Below, one piece after another: positions 8,428 to 17,377 of a stretch of DNA of 64,000 nucleotides. The notes under the pieces are model-generated. The model searched no databases. It was not told where the DNA came from and saw only the letters and a program-made list of their open reading frames with translations. The first letter of the stretch is position 1; each line of letters starts with the position of its first letter. Made by a program: the position numbers and the translations under genes. This DNA comes from Microvirga sp052115485. GTDB lineage: Bacteria; Pseudomonadota; Alphaproteobacteria; Rhizobiales; Beijerinckiaceae. The stretch is from contig NZ_JBFRGU010000005.1 in assembly GCF_052115485.1 (NCBI RefSeq), positions 124,001 through 188,000 of the forward strand, written 5' to 3'.

Positions 8428-9108
8428 ATGAACGCAGCCTCCGAACAGACCGGCGCCTTCTTCGGGCGCCGGAAGGGCAAGAAGCTGCGCTCCGGTCAGG
8501 ACGACCTGATCCAGAACCTGCTTCCGGCGTTACGCGTGACACCGGAAGCACCTCTCTCCAGCCTGTTTCCCGATTCGAAACGCGAAACCTGGCTCGAGAT
8601 CGGCTTCGGCGGCGGAGAGCACCTCGCCGCACAGGCGCACGCGCATCCCGACGTCAACATCATCGGCTGCGAGCCTTTCGTGAACGGCATGGCGAAGCTT
8701 CTCGCCACCGTCGAGCGGGAAGGCCTGAAGAATGTCCGCGTCTGGGACGACGACGTGACCGATCTTCTGCCGCACTTCCCCGATGCCTCGTTCGACCGGG
8801 TCTACATTCTCTATCCCGATCCGTGGCCGAAACGCCGACAACGCAAGCGCCGTCTCGTCTCGGATGAGACCCTGACCATGCTGGCGCGCGTCATGAAAAA
8901 AGGCGCCGAACTGCGCTTTGCCAGTGATATCGATGATTATATCGGCTGGGTTCTCGCCCGGGCGATGCGGTCCCCCGATTTCCGCTGGACCGCCGAACGC
9001 GCCGACGACTGGCGCACGCCCTATCCGGGCTGGCCCGGCACCCGCTACGAGGCCAAGGCCAAGCGCGAAGGGCGTATTCCTTCCTATTTAACTCTTTTGC
9101 GTCTCTGA
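8428..9108 (+). CDS. trmB: tRNA (guanine-N7-)-methyltransferase TrmB
   Basis: Methylates G46 in the tRNA variable loop. 226 aa with the class I SAM-binding motif LEIGFGGGEHL near residues 51-61, the acidic pair WDDDVTD and the family hallmark ILYPDPWPKRRQRKRRLV. The end has the usual TRYEAKAKREGRIPSYL. It sits tightly behind metK. After it the core operon is broken by an M10/RTX protease before rimP. Confidence 0.95.
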   Translation: MNAASEQTGAFFGRRKGKKLRSGQDDLIQNLLPALRVTPEAPLSSLFPDSKRETWLEIGFGGGEHLAAQAHAHPDVNIIGCEPFVNGMAKLLATVEREGLKNVRVWDDDVTDLLPHFPDASFDRVYILYPDPWPKRRQRKRRLVSDETLTMLARVMKKGAELRFASDIDDYIGWVLARAMRSPDFRWTAERADDWRTPYPGWPGTRYEAKAKREGRIPSYLTLLRL

Positions 9109-9118
9109 CTTTCTGTGA

Positions 9119-9132
9119 ACCTTACGTAAGGT
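9119..9132. promoter_or_regulatory. 14-bp palindrome upstream of the first RTX protease
   Basis: ACCTTACGTAAGGT is a perfect palindrome 74 bp before the protease start and 11 bp after the trmB stop. Its place in the promoter region suggests an operator for a dimeric regulator. No such site is visible upstream of the other two RTX genes. Confidence 0.4.
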
Positions 9133-9205
9133 AATCGCGTTGATGCAAGCTCCACGCAATCCGCCCCGGGTAGGGTCGTGCGTGGATGCCTGTGATCGAG
9201 GACGC

Positions 9206-10870
9206 ATGGCAATTGCCACCACGAGTAAACTGTCGGGAAACCTGAGCATCGACGCGCTCCTTTCCGGCTACACGTGGAGCGGCACGGTCAGTTTCGGTTT
9301 TTCGACAAGCGCTGCCGCCTACGGGCCGAATTACGGTTCGGAGCCCGCCAACAATTTCAGTCCCGTCTCGTTCGCCATGCAGCAGGCGTTTCGATCGATC
9401 ATTCTCGGCTCCAGCCCCTATGCCGGCGGCGCGAAGATGACGCTCACGCCGCTCGTGGGCTTCACGAAACTCTCTTTTGTCGAAACCTCCATGACCAATG
9501 GAGTCTGGGCCGACATCGCCATCGGCTCGACCTCGGAGGCCGGCACTGCCCAGGCTTACTATCCCGTCCCGAATGCAGGCACGATCGCCGGCGATGTCTG
9601 GTTCGGCAAGAGCCCGAGCTTCAACGCCGCCGCGGTCGGCACCTGGGGTTTCCAGACCGCGATTCATGAGCTCGGCCACGCACTCGGCCTCAAGCACCCG
9701 CACGAATCCGGCGCGGACGGTGACCTCGCGACGCTCCCGGTCTGGCAGGACAGTCTCGAATACAGCGTGATGAGCTACCATTCCTACGTGGGAAGCACCG
9801 ATTTCGGCTATACCAACGAGCAATACGGTCTGCCGCAGACCTACATGATCGGCGATATCGCCTCCCTGCAATATCTGTACGGCGCGAATTTCGACTTCCG
9901 TCGGTCCAATACCACCTACCAGTGGAATCCGCTCACGGGCGAAGCTTTCGTGGACGGGCAGGGCCAAGGCCATCCGGGCAACCCCGCGACCGTCGGCGAA
10001 CAGGCCGACCGCATTTTCGAGACGATCTGGGACGGCGGCGGTATCGATATCTACGATCTGTCCAATTATCGGTCCAATCTGCGCATCGACCTGAAACCCG
10101 GCGCGTCCTCGACCTTCAGCTTCGACCAGCTGGCGCGGCTCGACTACAACGTGAGTGCCAAAGGCAACGTCTATAACGCCCTGCAATATCAGGCTGATTC
10201 CCGCTCCCTGATCGAGAACGCCAAGGGCGGCTCGGGCAATGACGTATTGTCGGGAAACGCGGCCGCCAATCATCTCTACGGCAACGCCGGAAACGACACG
10301 CTTTTCGGGGGAGCTGGCGCCGATACCCTCGAAGGCGGCTCGGGCAGCGACACCTATATCGTGGACGACACGCTCGATACGATCGTCGACCTGTCCGGCA
10401 TCGACCGGGTCATCACGTCGGTGAACTGCACCCTCGGCAGGGGGCTGGAGAAACTGATCGGCTCGGGCACGACCGGATTGGTCCTGAAAGGCAACAGCGG
10501 GGCCAACACCATCAAGGGCACGCTGGGCAGCGACACTCTGACCGGCGGCAAGGGTCGGGATATCTTTTATTTCGCCACGAAGATCGACAAGACCCGCGCC
10601 AATGTCGATTTCATCACCGATTTCAACGCCAAGGACGACGCGATCAAGCTCGCCCAATCGGTCTTCAAAGCATTGCCGACAGGCGCGCTGTCGTTGGACG
10701 CCTTCTGGACCGGATCGAAAGCGCACGACCCTTCGGACCGTGTGATCTACAATCAGAAGAGCGGCGCGCTCTATTACGATCCCGACGGCTCCGGCAAAGG
10801 TGCCGCGATTCTGTTCGCCATGCTCACCAACAAGGCCAAGGTGACGGAAAAAGACTTCCACATCGTCTGA
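9206..10870 (+). CDS. Secreted M10 (serralysin-like) metalloprotease with RTX repeats
   Basis: A predicted exported zinc protease of 554 aa. The catalytic helix HELGHALGLKH gives zinc ligands H154, H158 and H164 with E155 as base, and the Met-turn is VMSY at M189. Two glycine-rich calcium-binding RTX blocks follow (about residues 341-385, GGSGNDVLSGNAAANHLYGN and NAGNDTLFGGAGADTLEGG; and about 437-451). The last roughly 110 residues form a module shared with the other two RTX proteins (DRVIYN..SGALYYDPDGSGKGAA). No Sec signal peptide is seen, as expected for type I secretion, but no ABC exporter or inhibitor gene is nearby. I prefer ATG 9206 after GAGGA; ATG 9140/9143 would add 21-22 arginine- and cysteine-bearing residues. 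Confidence 0.88.
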   Translation: MAIATTSKLSGNLSIDALLSGYTWSGTVSFGFSTSAAAYGPNYGSEPANNFSPVSFAMQQAFRSIILGSSPYAGGAKMTLTPLVGFTKLSFVETSMTNGVWADIAIGSTSEAGTAQAYYPVPNAGTIAGDVWFGKSPSFNAAAVGTWGFQTAIHELGHALGLKHPHESGADGDLATLPVWQDSLEYSVMSYHSYVGSTDFGYTNEQYGLPQTYMIGDIASLQYLYGANFDFRRSNTTYQWNPLTGEAFVDGQGQGHPGNPATVGEQADRIFETIWDGGGIDIYDLSNYRSNLRIDLKPGASSTFSFDQLARLDYNVSAKGNVYNALQYQADSRSLIENAKGGSGNDVLSGNAAANHLYGNAGNDTLFGGAGADTLEGGSGSDTYIVDDTLDTIVDLSGIDRVITSVNCTLGRGLEKLIGSGTTGLVLKGNSGANTIKGTLGSDTLTGGKGRDIFYFATKIDKTRANVDFITDFNAKDDAIKLAQSVFKALPTGALSLDAFWTGSKAHDPSDRVIYNQKSGALYYDPDGSGKGAAILFAMLTNKAKVTEKDFHIV

Positions 10871-10888
10871 CCTTCCGCTCACGCCAAC

Positions 10889-11111
10889 AGGTGATAATTC
10901 AGTTTGGTCCGCGCTCTTCCCTCCCCCTTGCGGGGAGGGGTAGGGGTGGGGGTTGAAAAGTCAGAGCGTTGCCTGTGATCCGATAAGCAGGAAGGCTACT
11001 ACAGCGCCAGACGTCTGAAAGTTTCACCCGGTCGGACCACCCTCACCCTTCATCCCTCCCAGCAAGGGGAAGGAATGCCTGTACCTCTATCCTCATCAAA
11101 CTGAGTGACGA
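10889..11111 (+). mobile_element. MITE-like interspersed element, copy A
   Basis: About 223 bp beginning AGGTGATAATTCAGTTTGG and ending ATCAAACTGAGTGACGA, which form imperfect terminal inverted repeats. Inside lie GC-rich arms (CCTCCCCCTTGCGGGGAGG) and a conserved centre (TTGCCTGTGATCCGATAAGC, CGCCAGACGTCTGAAAGTTT). It matches copies at 47908-48113 (inverted) and 58951-59165. The flanks CACGCCAACA and CCCGCCAGCA agree at 8 of 10 positions, perhaps a decayed target duplication. It encodes nothing. Confidence 0.8.
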
Positions 11112-11196
11112 CCCGCCAGCAGCAATGCTTGCATTTCGCGGGCCGTGCCGCTATCTTGTGTCTGTCAGTTCTGGTTGCAGCGTCATGCTGCTGGTC

Positions 11197-11227
11197 AGAG
11201 TGGGCCCCGCCGGGTCCGCTCTTTTTT
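11197..11227 (+). terminator. Terminator-like hairpin in the rimP-nusA leader
   Basis: AGAG-T-GGGCCC, loop CGCC, GGGTCC-G-CTCT is followed at once by TTTTTT. It ends 72 bp before rimP. It may terminate upstream transcription or act as an attenuator for the rimP-nusA operon; operons of this type can be controlled by NusA itself. Confidence 0.7.
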
Positions 11228-11299
11228 ATTGCCCGAACGCCAAGTGAATACCTAGTGGTGAATACCGAGTGATGGCCCGAAACGGGCGCGTGGAGAGCG

Positions 11300-11929
11300 A
11301 TGTCGAACGAGCATGAAAAGCGATTGATCGTCGAATCCGGCGTGGCGGCGCGGGTCGCAGCCATTATCGAGCCGGTGATCGAGGACCTCGGCTTTCGGCT
11401 TGTGCGCATCAAGATCTCGTCGACCAACGGCTGCACGGTCCAGATCATGGCCGAGCGCTCGGATGGCACCATGTCGGTGGACGATTGCGAAACGGTCAGC
11501 AAGGCCGTCTCCCCGATCCTCGACCTGGAAGATCCTATCTCCCAAGCCTATTATCTTGAAGTCTCCTCGCCGGGGATCGACCGCCCGCTCGTGCGCGCCG
11601 GCGATTTCGTGCGGTGGAGCGGCCACGATGCGAAGATCGAGATGGCCGTACCGCTGGAAGGCCGTAAGCGCTTTCGTGGCTTCATCCGCGGCGTCGAAGA
11701 CGAAAACGCCATCGTCGAATTGCCGGATGTCAAAGAGGGTCTGGAGCGCATAGTGCGCATTCCCCTCTCGGGCATCGGTGAAGCCCGGCTCGTTCTGACG
11801 GATGAGCTGGTGCGTGAATCGCTTCGTCGCGGCACCGCGCCTGTCGCGGCCGATGACGACACCGAAAGTGAAGCGGAGCCGGCGCAAAAGCCGCGCGGCC
11901 CGCAGAACACGAAACTTAAAGAGGAGTAA
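11300..11929 (+). CDS. rimP: Ribosome maturation factor RimP
   Basis: Assists 30S subunit assembly. 209 aa with the conserved N-terminal fold (ARVAAIIEPVIEDLGFRLVRIKI), the central VEVSSPG-like block YLEVSSPGIDRPLVRAGDF and a C-terminal SH3-like domain (about 105-170). The last 40 residues are an acidic and basic tail common in alphaproteobacteria. First gene of the rimP-nusA-ylxR-infB operon; nusA begins five bases after the stop. Confidence 0.95.
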   Translation: MSNEHEKRLIVESGVAARVAAIIEPVIEDLGFRLVRIKISSTNGCTVQIMAERSDGTMSVDDCETVSKAVSPILDLEDPISQAYYLEVSSPGIDRPLVRAGDFVRWSGHDAKIEMAVPLEGRKRFRGFIRGVEDENAIVELPDVKEGLERIVRIPLSGIGEARLVLTDELVRESLRRGTAPVAADDDTESEAEPAQKPRGPQNTKLKEE

Positions 11930-11934
11930 CGTCG

Positions 11935-13542
11935 ATGGCTATCAGCGCCAACAGGCTTGAACTCTTGCAGATCGCCGACGCGGTCGCGCGTGAGAAGGTG
12001 ATCGACAAGCAGATCGTGCTCGACGCCATGTCGGATGCAATCGCAAAGGCGGCACGCTCGCGCTACGGCACGGAAACGGACATCCATGCCGAGATCAACC
12101 CGAAGACCGGTGAGCTGCGTCTCTCGCGCCACCTGCTCGTGGTCGAGGATGCCGCGTTCGAGAACGACTCGCGCGAAATCACCATCTCGGAAGCGCGCAA
12201 GCGCAATCCCGCAGCGCAGGTCGGCGACGCCATCTCCGAAACCCTGCCGCCGTTCGATTTCGGCCGCATCGCCGCGCAATCGGCCAAGCAGGTGATCGTG
12301 CAGAAGGTGCGCGATGCCGAGCGCGACCGTCAGTACCAGGAATACAAGGACCGCATCGGCGAGGTCGTGAACGGCACCGTGAAGCGCGTCGAATACGGCA
12401 ACGTGATCGCCGATCTCGGCCGTGGCGAAGCGATCATCCGCCGCGACGAACTGATCCCGCGCGAAACCTTCCGCCCCGGCGATCGCATCCGCGCCTATCT
12501 CTTCGACGTGCGTCGGGAGACGCGCGGCCCGCAGATTTTCCTGTCCCGCACGCATCCGCAATTCATGGCGAAGCTGTTCGCGCAGGAAGTGCCGGAAATC
12601 TATGACGGCATCGTCTCGATCCAGGCTGTCGCCCGCGATCCGGGCTCGCGCGCCAAGATCGCCGTGACCTCGCGCGATTCGTCCATCGATCCGGTCGGCG
12701 CCTGCGTCGGTATGCGCGGTTCGCGCGTCCAGGCGGTCGTCGGCGAATTGCAGGGCGAGAAGATCGACATCATTCCGTGGTCCCCCGATCAGGCGACCTT
12801 CATCGTCAACGCACTCCAGCCCGCCGAAGTGGTGAAGGTGGTGCTCGATGAGGAAGCCGACCGCATCGAAGTGGTGGTGCCGGACGATCAACTCTCGCTC
12901 GCCATCGGCCGTCGCGGTCAGAACGTGCGCCTCGCCTCGCAGCTCACCGGCTGGGATATCGACATCCTGACCGAGGCCGAGGAATCTGAGCGCCGTCAGA
13001 AGGAATTCGCTGAACGTTCCGAACTCTTCATGAACGCGCTGGACGTGGACGAGGTGGTGGGCCAGCTCCTCGCGGCGGAAGGTTTCCGCTCAGTCGAGGA
13101 AATCGCCTATGTGGACCTGCCCGAATTGTCCTCCATCGAAGGCTTCGACGAAGACACCGCGAACGAGATCCAGAGCCGCGCTCAGGAATATCTCGCCCGC
13201 ATCGAGGCGGAGCACGAGGCGCGCCGCGCCGAACTCGGCGTCTCCGACGAATTGAAGGAGATCGACGGCGTCACCTCCGCGATGCTCGTCGCCTTCGGCG
13301 AGAACGACATCAAGACCATCGAGGATCTGGCCGGCTGCGCCACCGACGATCTCGTCGGCTGGACGGAAGGTCGCGGCGCCGAGGCGGTCCGCTACAAGGG
13401 CGCGCTCGACGGCTTCGACATCTCCCGCGCCGAAGCGGAGGCCATGATCATGGACGCCCGCGTGAAGGCGGGCTGGATAGAGGCGCCGGTAGAAACCGAG
13501 GAATCGGCTGAGGAAGCCGAGACCGAGGCGCAGCCCTCGTAA
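11935..13542 (+). CDS. nusA: Transcription termination/antitermination protein NusA
   Basis: RNA-polymerase-associated elongation factor. 535 aa: N-terminal RNAP-binding domain (residues 1-130), S1 domain (about 135-205, GEVVNGTVKRVEYGNVIADLG), two KH domains (about 230-345, with GACVGMRGSRVQAV and AIGRRGQNVRLASQLTG), then two helical acidic C-terminal repeats (about 365-500) with a Glu-rich end. The two C-terminal repeats are the extended E. coli-like form. Start ATG 11935 follows GAGGAG. Confidence 0.97.
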   Translation: MAISANRLELLQIADAVAREKVIDKQIVLDAMSDAIAKAARSRYGTETDIHAEINPKTGELRLSRHLLVVEDAAFENDSREITISEARKRNPAAQVGDAISETLPPFDFGRIAAQSAKQVIVQKVRDAERDRQYQEYKDRIGEVVNGTVKRVEYGNVIADLGRGEAIIRRDELIPRETFRPGDRIRAYLFDVRRETRGPQIFLSRTHPQFMAKLFAQEVPEIYDGIVSIQAVARDPGSRAKIAVTSRDSSIDPVGACVGMRGSRVQAVVGELQGEKIDIIPWSPDQATFIVNALQPAEVVKVVLDEEADRIEVVVPDDQLSLAIGRRGQNVRLASQLTGWDIDILTEAEESERRQKEFAERSELFMNALDVDEVVGQLLAAEGFRSVEEIAYVDLPELSSIEGFDEDTANEIQSRAQEYLARIEAEHEARRAELGVSDELKEIDGVTSAMLVAFGENDIKTIEDLAGCATDDLVGWTEGRGAEAVRYKGALDGFDISRAEAEAMIMDARVKAGWIEAPVETEESAEEAETEAQPS

Positions 13543-13578
13543 CGCGAAACGGAACCGGTCCAACGATCATGACCATAC

Positions 13579-14337
13579 ATGCAACCAGCTCTGGAACGGG
13601 TGTGCCGGCAATCGCCGGCAACGCTCCGCTCTGACGGCGATGACGAGGCGAGGATATCACCCGTGCCGCGGCATGAACCGGAGCGCACCTGCATCGTTAC
13701 CCGCGAGGTCCGGCATTCGTCGGACCTGATCCGGTTCGTCCTCGGACCGGAGGGCCAGGTCGTGGCCGATCTGCGGCATAAACTGCCGGGACGCGGCGTC
13801 TGGGTGAGCGCGCACGCCGAACAGGTGCAGGAGGCGGTCAAGCGCCGCCTTTTCGCGCGCGCCTTCAAAACCGAGGCCACGACTTCGCCGACGCTCGCCG
13901 AAGATATCGATCAAGTGTTGCGGCAGGATTTGCGTCAGAGCTTGTCGTTGGCCAATAAGGCCGGTAATGTGATCACCGGCTTCACGAAGATCGAATCAGC
14001 TATCGTCGAAAAGCCGCTCGTTGCCCTTATTCATGCCGCAGAAGCGGCGGAAGACGGGCGGCGCAAGCTGGCAAACCAGTTGCGAAAGCGCCTCGGCGAG
14101 GCAATATCAAGCTTTCCGGTCGTCCAAGAGCTGTCTAATGATGAATTGGATTTGGCATTAGGCCGGTCAGGTGTGATACATGCTGCCCTCGTCGCGGGTG
14201 CTGGGAGCGACGGCTTTCTGAACCGCTGGCTTCGTTACCGCTCTTATCGCGGCACCGAAGCTACTCAAGCCGACCCCTCCGAGGGGCCCGGCGCACACAC
14301 GATATTGGAAGCCTCAGGATCTGAGCTGAATGAGTGA
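13579..14337 (+). CDS. ylxR: YlxR/DUF448 RNA-binding protein fused to an L7Ae-like domain
   Basis: 252-aa protein of the nusA-infB operon. Residues about 35-110 are the YlxR domain (RTCIVTREVRHSSDLIRFVLGPEGQVVADLRHKLPGRGVWV). Residues about 115-215 resemble the L7Ae/YlxQ RNA-binding fold (LANKAGNVITGFTKIESAI...LIHAAEAAEDGRRKL). Gram-positives encode these as two proteins; the fusion is usual in alphaproteobacteria. The exact cellular role is not established. The start is uncertain: ATG 13579 is used, but GTG 13663 would trim the unconserved first 28 residues. The 3' end overlaps infB by eight bases. Confidence 0.85.
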   Translation: MQPALERVCRQSPATLRSDGDDEARISPVPRHEPERTCIVTREVRHSSDLIRFVLGPEGQVVADLRHKLPGRGVWVSAHAEQVQEAVKRRLFARAFKTEATTSPTLAEDIDQVLRQDLRQSLSLANKAGNVITGFTKIESAIVEKPLVALIHAAEAAEDGRRKLANQLRKRLGEAISSFPVVQELSNDELDLALGRSGVIHAALVAGAGSDGFLNRWLRYRSYRGTEATQADPSEGPGAHTILEASGSELNE

Positions 14338-17269
14338 TACGAAGAATCCAGGCGACAAGACGCTGCACGTGGCGCCCAAAACGCTGTCGTTGAAGCGACC
14401 TGTCGAACAGGGCACGGTGCGACAGAGCTTCTCTCATGGCCGCTCGAAGGCGGTGGTGGTCGAGACTGTGAAGCGCCGCCCTGTGACTGCGGGAGCGCCG
14501 GTGCGGGACGAGAAGCCTGCACCTCAGGCGCAGCAACCTGCTGCGTCGGCCCCCAGTCCGAAGCCTGCGCCGCAAGGTCAACGCCCGCAACGGTCCGGTT
14601 CGTCCTCGAACGCGCCTCGCTCGGGTGTGGTTCTGCGGACTCTGTCCGATCAGGAACGGGATGCCCGCGCCCTCGCGCTGGCGGATGCCCGTCGTCGCGA
14701 AGAGGAAGACCGTCATCGTCAGGCGGACGAGGCTCAGCGTCGTGTCGAACGGGAAGCTTCGGAAGCCCGCGAACGCGAGGCCGCCGAGACCCGCAAGCGC
14801 GAGGAAGACGATCGCCGCCGCCACGAAGAAGAACACAAGCGCCGCGCCGAAGATGAAGCCCGCCGCCGTCTCGGCGAACAGGCCGCTCCACAGGCCGCGC
14901 GCCCCGCAAGCGATGCCGCCCCGGCTCCCCGCCAGGGCGAGCGCGAGCGTCCTCATGGAGACCGTCCTCATGGGGATCGCTCTCATGGCGACCGTCCGCG
15001 CGGCGAGCGTTCCTTCGGGGATCGTCCGCAAGGCGAACGCTCTTACGGCGACCGTCCCCGTGGTCCGCGTCCCGCCGGCGCCGCTGGACCGGGCCAAGGC
15101 CCGCGCAGCAGCAGCGGCAGCGGTTTCGGTGGCCCGCGCCCGACGACCGATGGCCGTCGTCCGCCGAGCCTGAACCATATGGCGCGTCCGGCTCCGATTC
15201 CGGCCGCTCCTGATCCGACCACAGCCAAGCCCAACACCCGCACTGCACCGCCCGTCGCCACACGCTCCGTCGTGATCGATGACGAGGACGGTCCGCGCAC
15301 AATTCGCCGTCCCGGCTCTCCCGCGAAGCCCGTCATTCCGGCGAAGACCCCCAAGGCGGCTCCCGGCGAAGAGAAGCGTCGCGGTCGCCTGACATTGTCC
15401 ACGGCAACCTCCGGCGAAGACGAGCGCACGCGCTCCGTGGCTTCGTTCCGCCGCCGCATGCAGCGTCTCACCGGCCACCGCCAGGTGGAGCAGAAGGAAA
15501 AGATCGCCCGCGAGGTGATCATTCCGGAGACGATCACGATCCAGGAACTTGCCAACCGCATGTCGGAACGCGGCGTGGACGTGATCAAGCTGCTCATGAA
15601 GCAGGGCCAGATGCACAAGATCACCGACGTGATCGATGCGGATACCGCCCAGCTGATCGCGGAAGAACTCGGCCACACCGTCAAGCGCGTCGCGGAATCC
15701 GACGTCGAAGAGGGTCTGTTCGACACTCCCGACGTGGATGAGAACCTCACATCCCGCCCGCCCGTCGTGACTATCATGGGTCACGTCGACCACGGCAAGA
15801 CCTCGCTGCTCGACGCCATTCGCAAGACCAACGTGGTCTCCGGCGAAGCAGGCGGCATCACACAGCATATCGGCGCCTATCAGGTGACTTCGCCGCTCGG
15901 CGGCAAAATCACCTTCATCGACACGCCGGGCCACGCGGCCTTCACCGCCATGCGCGCCCGCGGTGCCAAGGTGACGGATATCGTCGTGCTGGTCGTGGCC
16001 GCCGATGACGGCGTCATGCCGCAGACGATCGAGGCGATCACCCACGCTCAGGCGGCCGGTGTTCCCCTGATCGTCGCGATCAACAAGGTCGACAAGCCCG
16101 ACGCCAACCCGCAGCGCGTACGCACCGAATTGCTGCAGCACTCCATCGTCGTGGAGTCGCTGGGCGGCGAAACCCTCGAATTCGAGGTGTCGGCCAAGAC
16201 CGGCCAGGGTCTCGACATCCTGCTCGAAGGCCTCACGCTGCAATCGGAAATTCTTGATCTCAAGGTCAATCCGGAGCGTTCAGCCGAAGGTACTGTCATC
16301 GAGGCGAAGCTCGATCGCGGTCGCGGTCCGGTGGCCACGGTTCTCGTTCAGCGCGGCACGCTCCACACGGGCGACATTGTCGTCGCCGGTGCCGAATGGG
16401 GCCGCGTGCGTGCGCTCATCAACGATCTCGGCGGCAACGTGAAGGAGGCTGGTCCCTCCGTCCCGGTCGAGGTTCTGGGCTTCAACGGCACACCGGAGGC
16501 GGGCGACCGCGTCGCGGTGGTGGAATCGGAAGCCCGCGCCCGCGAGGTCACCGAGTACCGCACCCGCCAGAAGCGCGAACGTCAGGCGGCTCGCATGGGC
16601 TCGGCCGGACGTACGCTCGCCGACATGATGCGCGATCTCAAGGCCGGAGCCGGCCGCAAGGAATTCCCGCTCGTGGTTCGTGCGGACGTGCAAGGCTCGG
16701 CGGAAGCCATCGTCGGCGCGCTCGAGAAGGTCGGTAACGACGAAGTCGCGGCCCGTATCATCCAGGCCGGTGTCGGCGGTATCTCCGAATCCGACATCAC
16801 GTTGGCTGAGGCTTCAGGCGCGATCGTCCTCGGCTTCAACGTGCGCGCCCACAAGGAAGCGCGCGAAGCAGCCGAACGGGCCGGCATCGAGATCCGCTAC
16901 TACAACATCATCTACGATCTCGTGGATGACGTGAAAGCAGCCATGTCGGGCCTTCTCGCTCCGACGCTCCGCGAGGAGCGGCTCGGCGAGGCGCAGATCC
17001 TCGAAGTGTTCAACGTGTCCAAGGTCGGCAAGATCGCCGGTTGCCGCGTCCTCGACGGCGTCGTGCAGCGTGGCGCTCATGTCCGCCTCATCCGCGACAA
17101 CGTGGTCATCCACGAAGGCAAGCTGTCTCAGCTCAAGCGCTTCAAGGACGATGCACGCGAAGTCACGGCGGGTCAGGAATGCGGTATGTCCTTCGAGAAC
17201 TACCAGGACATGCGCGTCGGCGACCTCATCGAGTGCTATCGCGTGGAAGAGGTGAAGCGGACGCTCTAA
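14330..17269 (+). CDS. infB: Translation initiation factor IF-2
   Basis: GTPase that delivers initiator tRNA to the 30S subunit. 979 aa. The N-terminal 380 residues are low-complexity: a Pro/Gln stretch, an Arg/Glu coiled-coil-like segment (about 105-185), then a short tandem repeat of the form GDRPxG or GERSxG (about 205-245). An IF2_N domain lies near 400-460. The GTPase P-loop is GHVDHGKT at 484-491, followed by DTPGH and NKVDKP, then domains II to IV to the end. ATG 14330 overlaps ylxR. Confidence 0.97.
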   Translation: MSDTKNPGDKTLHVAPKTLSLKRPVEQGTVRQSFSHGRSKAVVVETVKRRPVTAGAPVRDEKPAPQAQQPAASAPSPKPAPQGQRPQRSGSSSNAPRSGVVLRTLSDQERDARALALADARRREEEDRHRQADEAQRRVEREASEAREREAAETRKREEDDRRRHEEEHKRRAEDEARRRLGEQAAPQAARPASDAAPAPRQGERERPHGDRPHGDRSHGDRPRGERSFGDRPQGERSYGDRPRGPRPAGAAGPGQGPRSSSGSGFGGPRPTTDGRRPPSLNHMARPAPIPAAPDPTTAKPNTRTAPPVATRSVVIDDEDGPRTIRRPGSPAKPVIPAKTPKAAPGEEKRRGRLTLSTATSGEDERTRSVASFRRRMQRLTGHRQVEQKEKIAREVIIPETITIQELANRMSERGVDVIKLLMKQGQMHKITDVIDADTAQLIAEELGHTVKRVAESDVEEGLFDTPDVDENLTSRPPVVTIMGHVDHGKTSLLDAIRKTNVVSGEAGGITQHIGAYQVTSPLGGKITFIDTPGHAAFTAMRARGAKVTDIVVLVVAADDGVMPQTIEAITHAQAAGVPLIVAINKVDKPDANPQRVRTELLQHSIVVESLGGETLEFEVSAKTGQGLDILLEGLTLQSEILDLKVNPERSAEGTVIEAKLDRGRGPVATVLVQRGTLHTGDIVVAGAEWGRVRALINDLGGNVKEAGPSVPVEVLGFNGTPEAGDRVAVVESEARAREVTEYRTRQKRERQAARMGSAGRTLADMMRDLKAGAGRKEFPLVVRADVQGSAEAIVGALEKVGNDEVAARIIQAGVGGISESDITLAEASGAIVLGFNVRAHKEAREAAERAGIEIRYYNIIYDLVDDVKAAMSGLLAPTLREERLGEAQILEVFNVSKVGKIAGCRVLDGVVQRGAHVRLIRDNVVIHEGKLSQLKRFKDDAREVTAGQECGMSFENYQDMRVGDLIECYRVEEVKRTL

Positions 17270-17310
17270 GCCCCGCTTCCCAGACGCGAACCAAGATCAT
17301 CGTGAAGAGG

Positions 17311-17350
17311 CTTCATGCCCGGGCTCAGGCTCGGGCATGAAGTCGTTTTT
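17311..17350 (+). terminator. Intrinsic terminator between infB and rbfA
   Basis: An 11-bp perfect stem (CTTCATGCCCG / CGGGCATGAAG, 17311-17321 with 17332-17342) with a ten-base loop is followed by TCGTTTTT. It ends 27 bp before rbfA, suggesting that rbfA-truB has its own promoter or is reached by readthrough. Confidence 0.8.
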
Positions 17351-17377
17351 CCCCGGTCCAATCCCGGAGGCTGAAAA

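Noticed and set aside
9122..10882. A 586-codon open frame on the minus strand opposite the first RTX protease
   Set aside because: The plus strand has clear catalytic and RTX motifs. The minus frame gives an Asp/Arg/Val-rich sequence with no domain, typical of the mirror frame of a GC-rich gene.
14945..15060. Regular DNA repeats near 15 kb that could suggest a CRISPR array
   Set aside because: Units are about 15-18 bp, in frame and without unique spacers; they encode the GDRPxG repeat of IF-2.
14261..16243. A 660-codon minus-strand open frame opposite infB
   Set aside because: Low-complexity mirror of IF-2 with no domain or ribosome-binding site.
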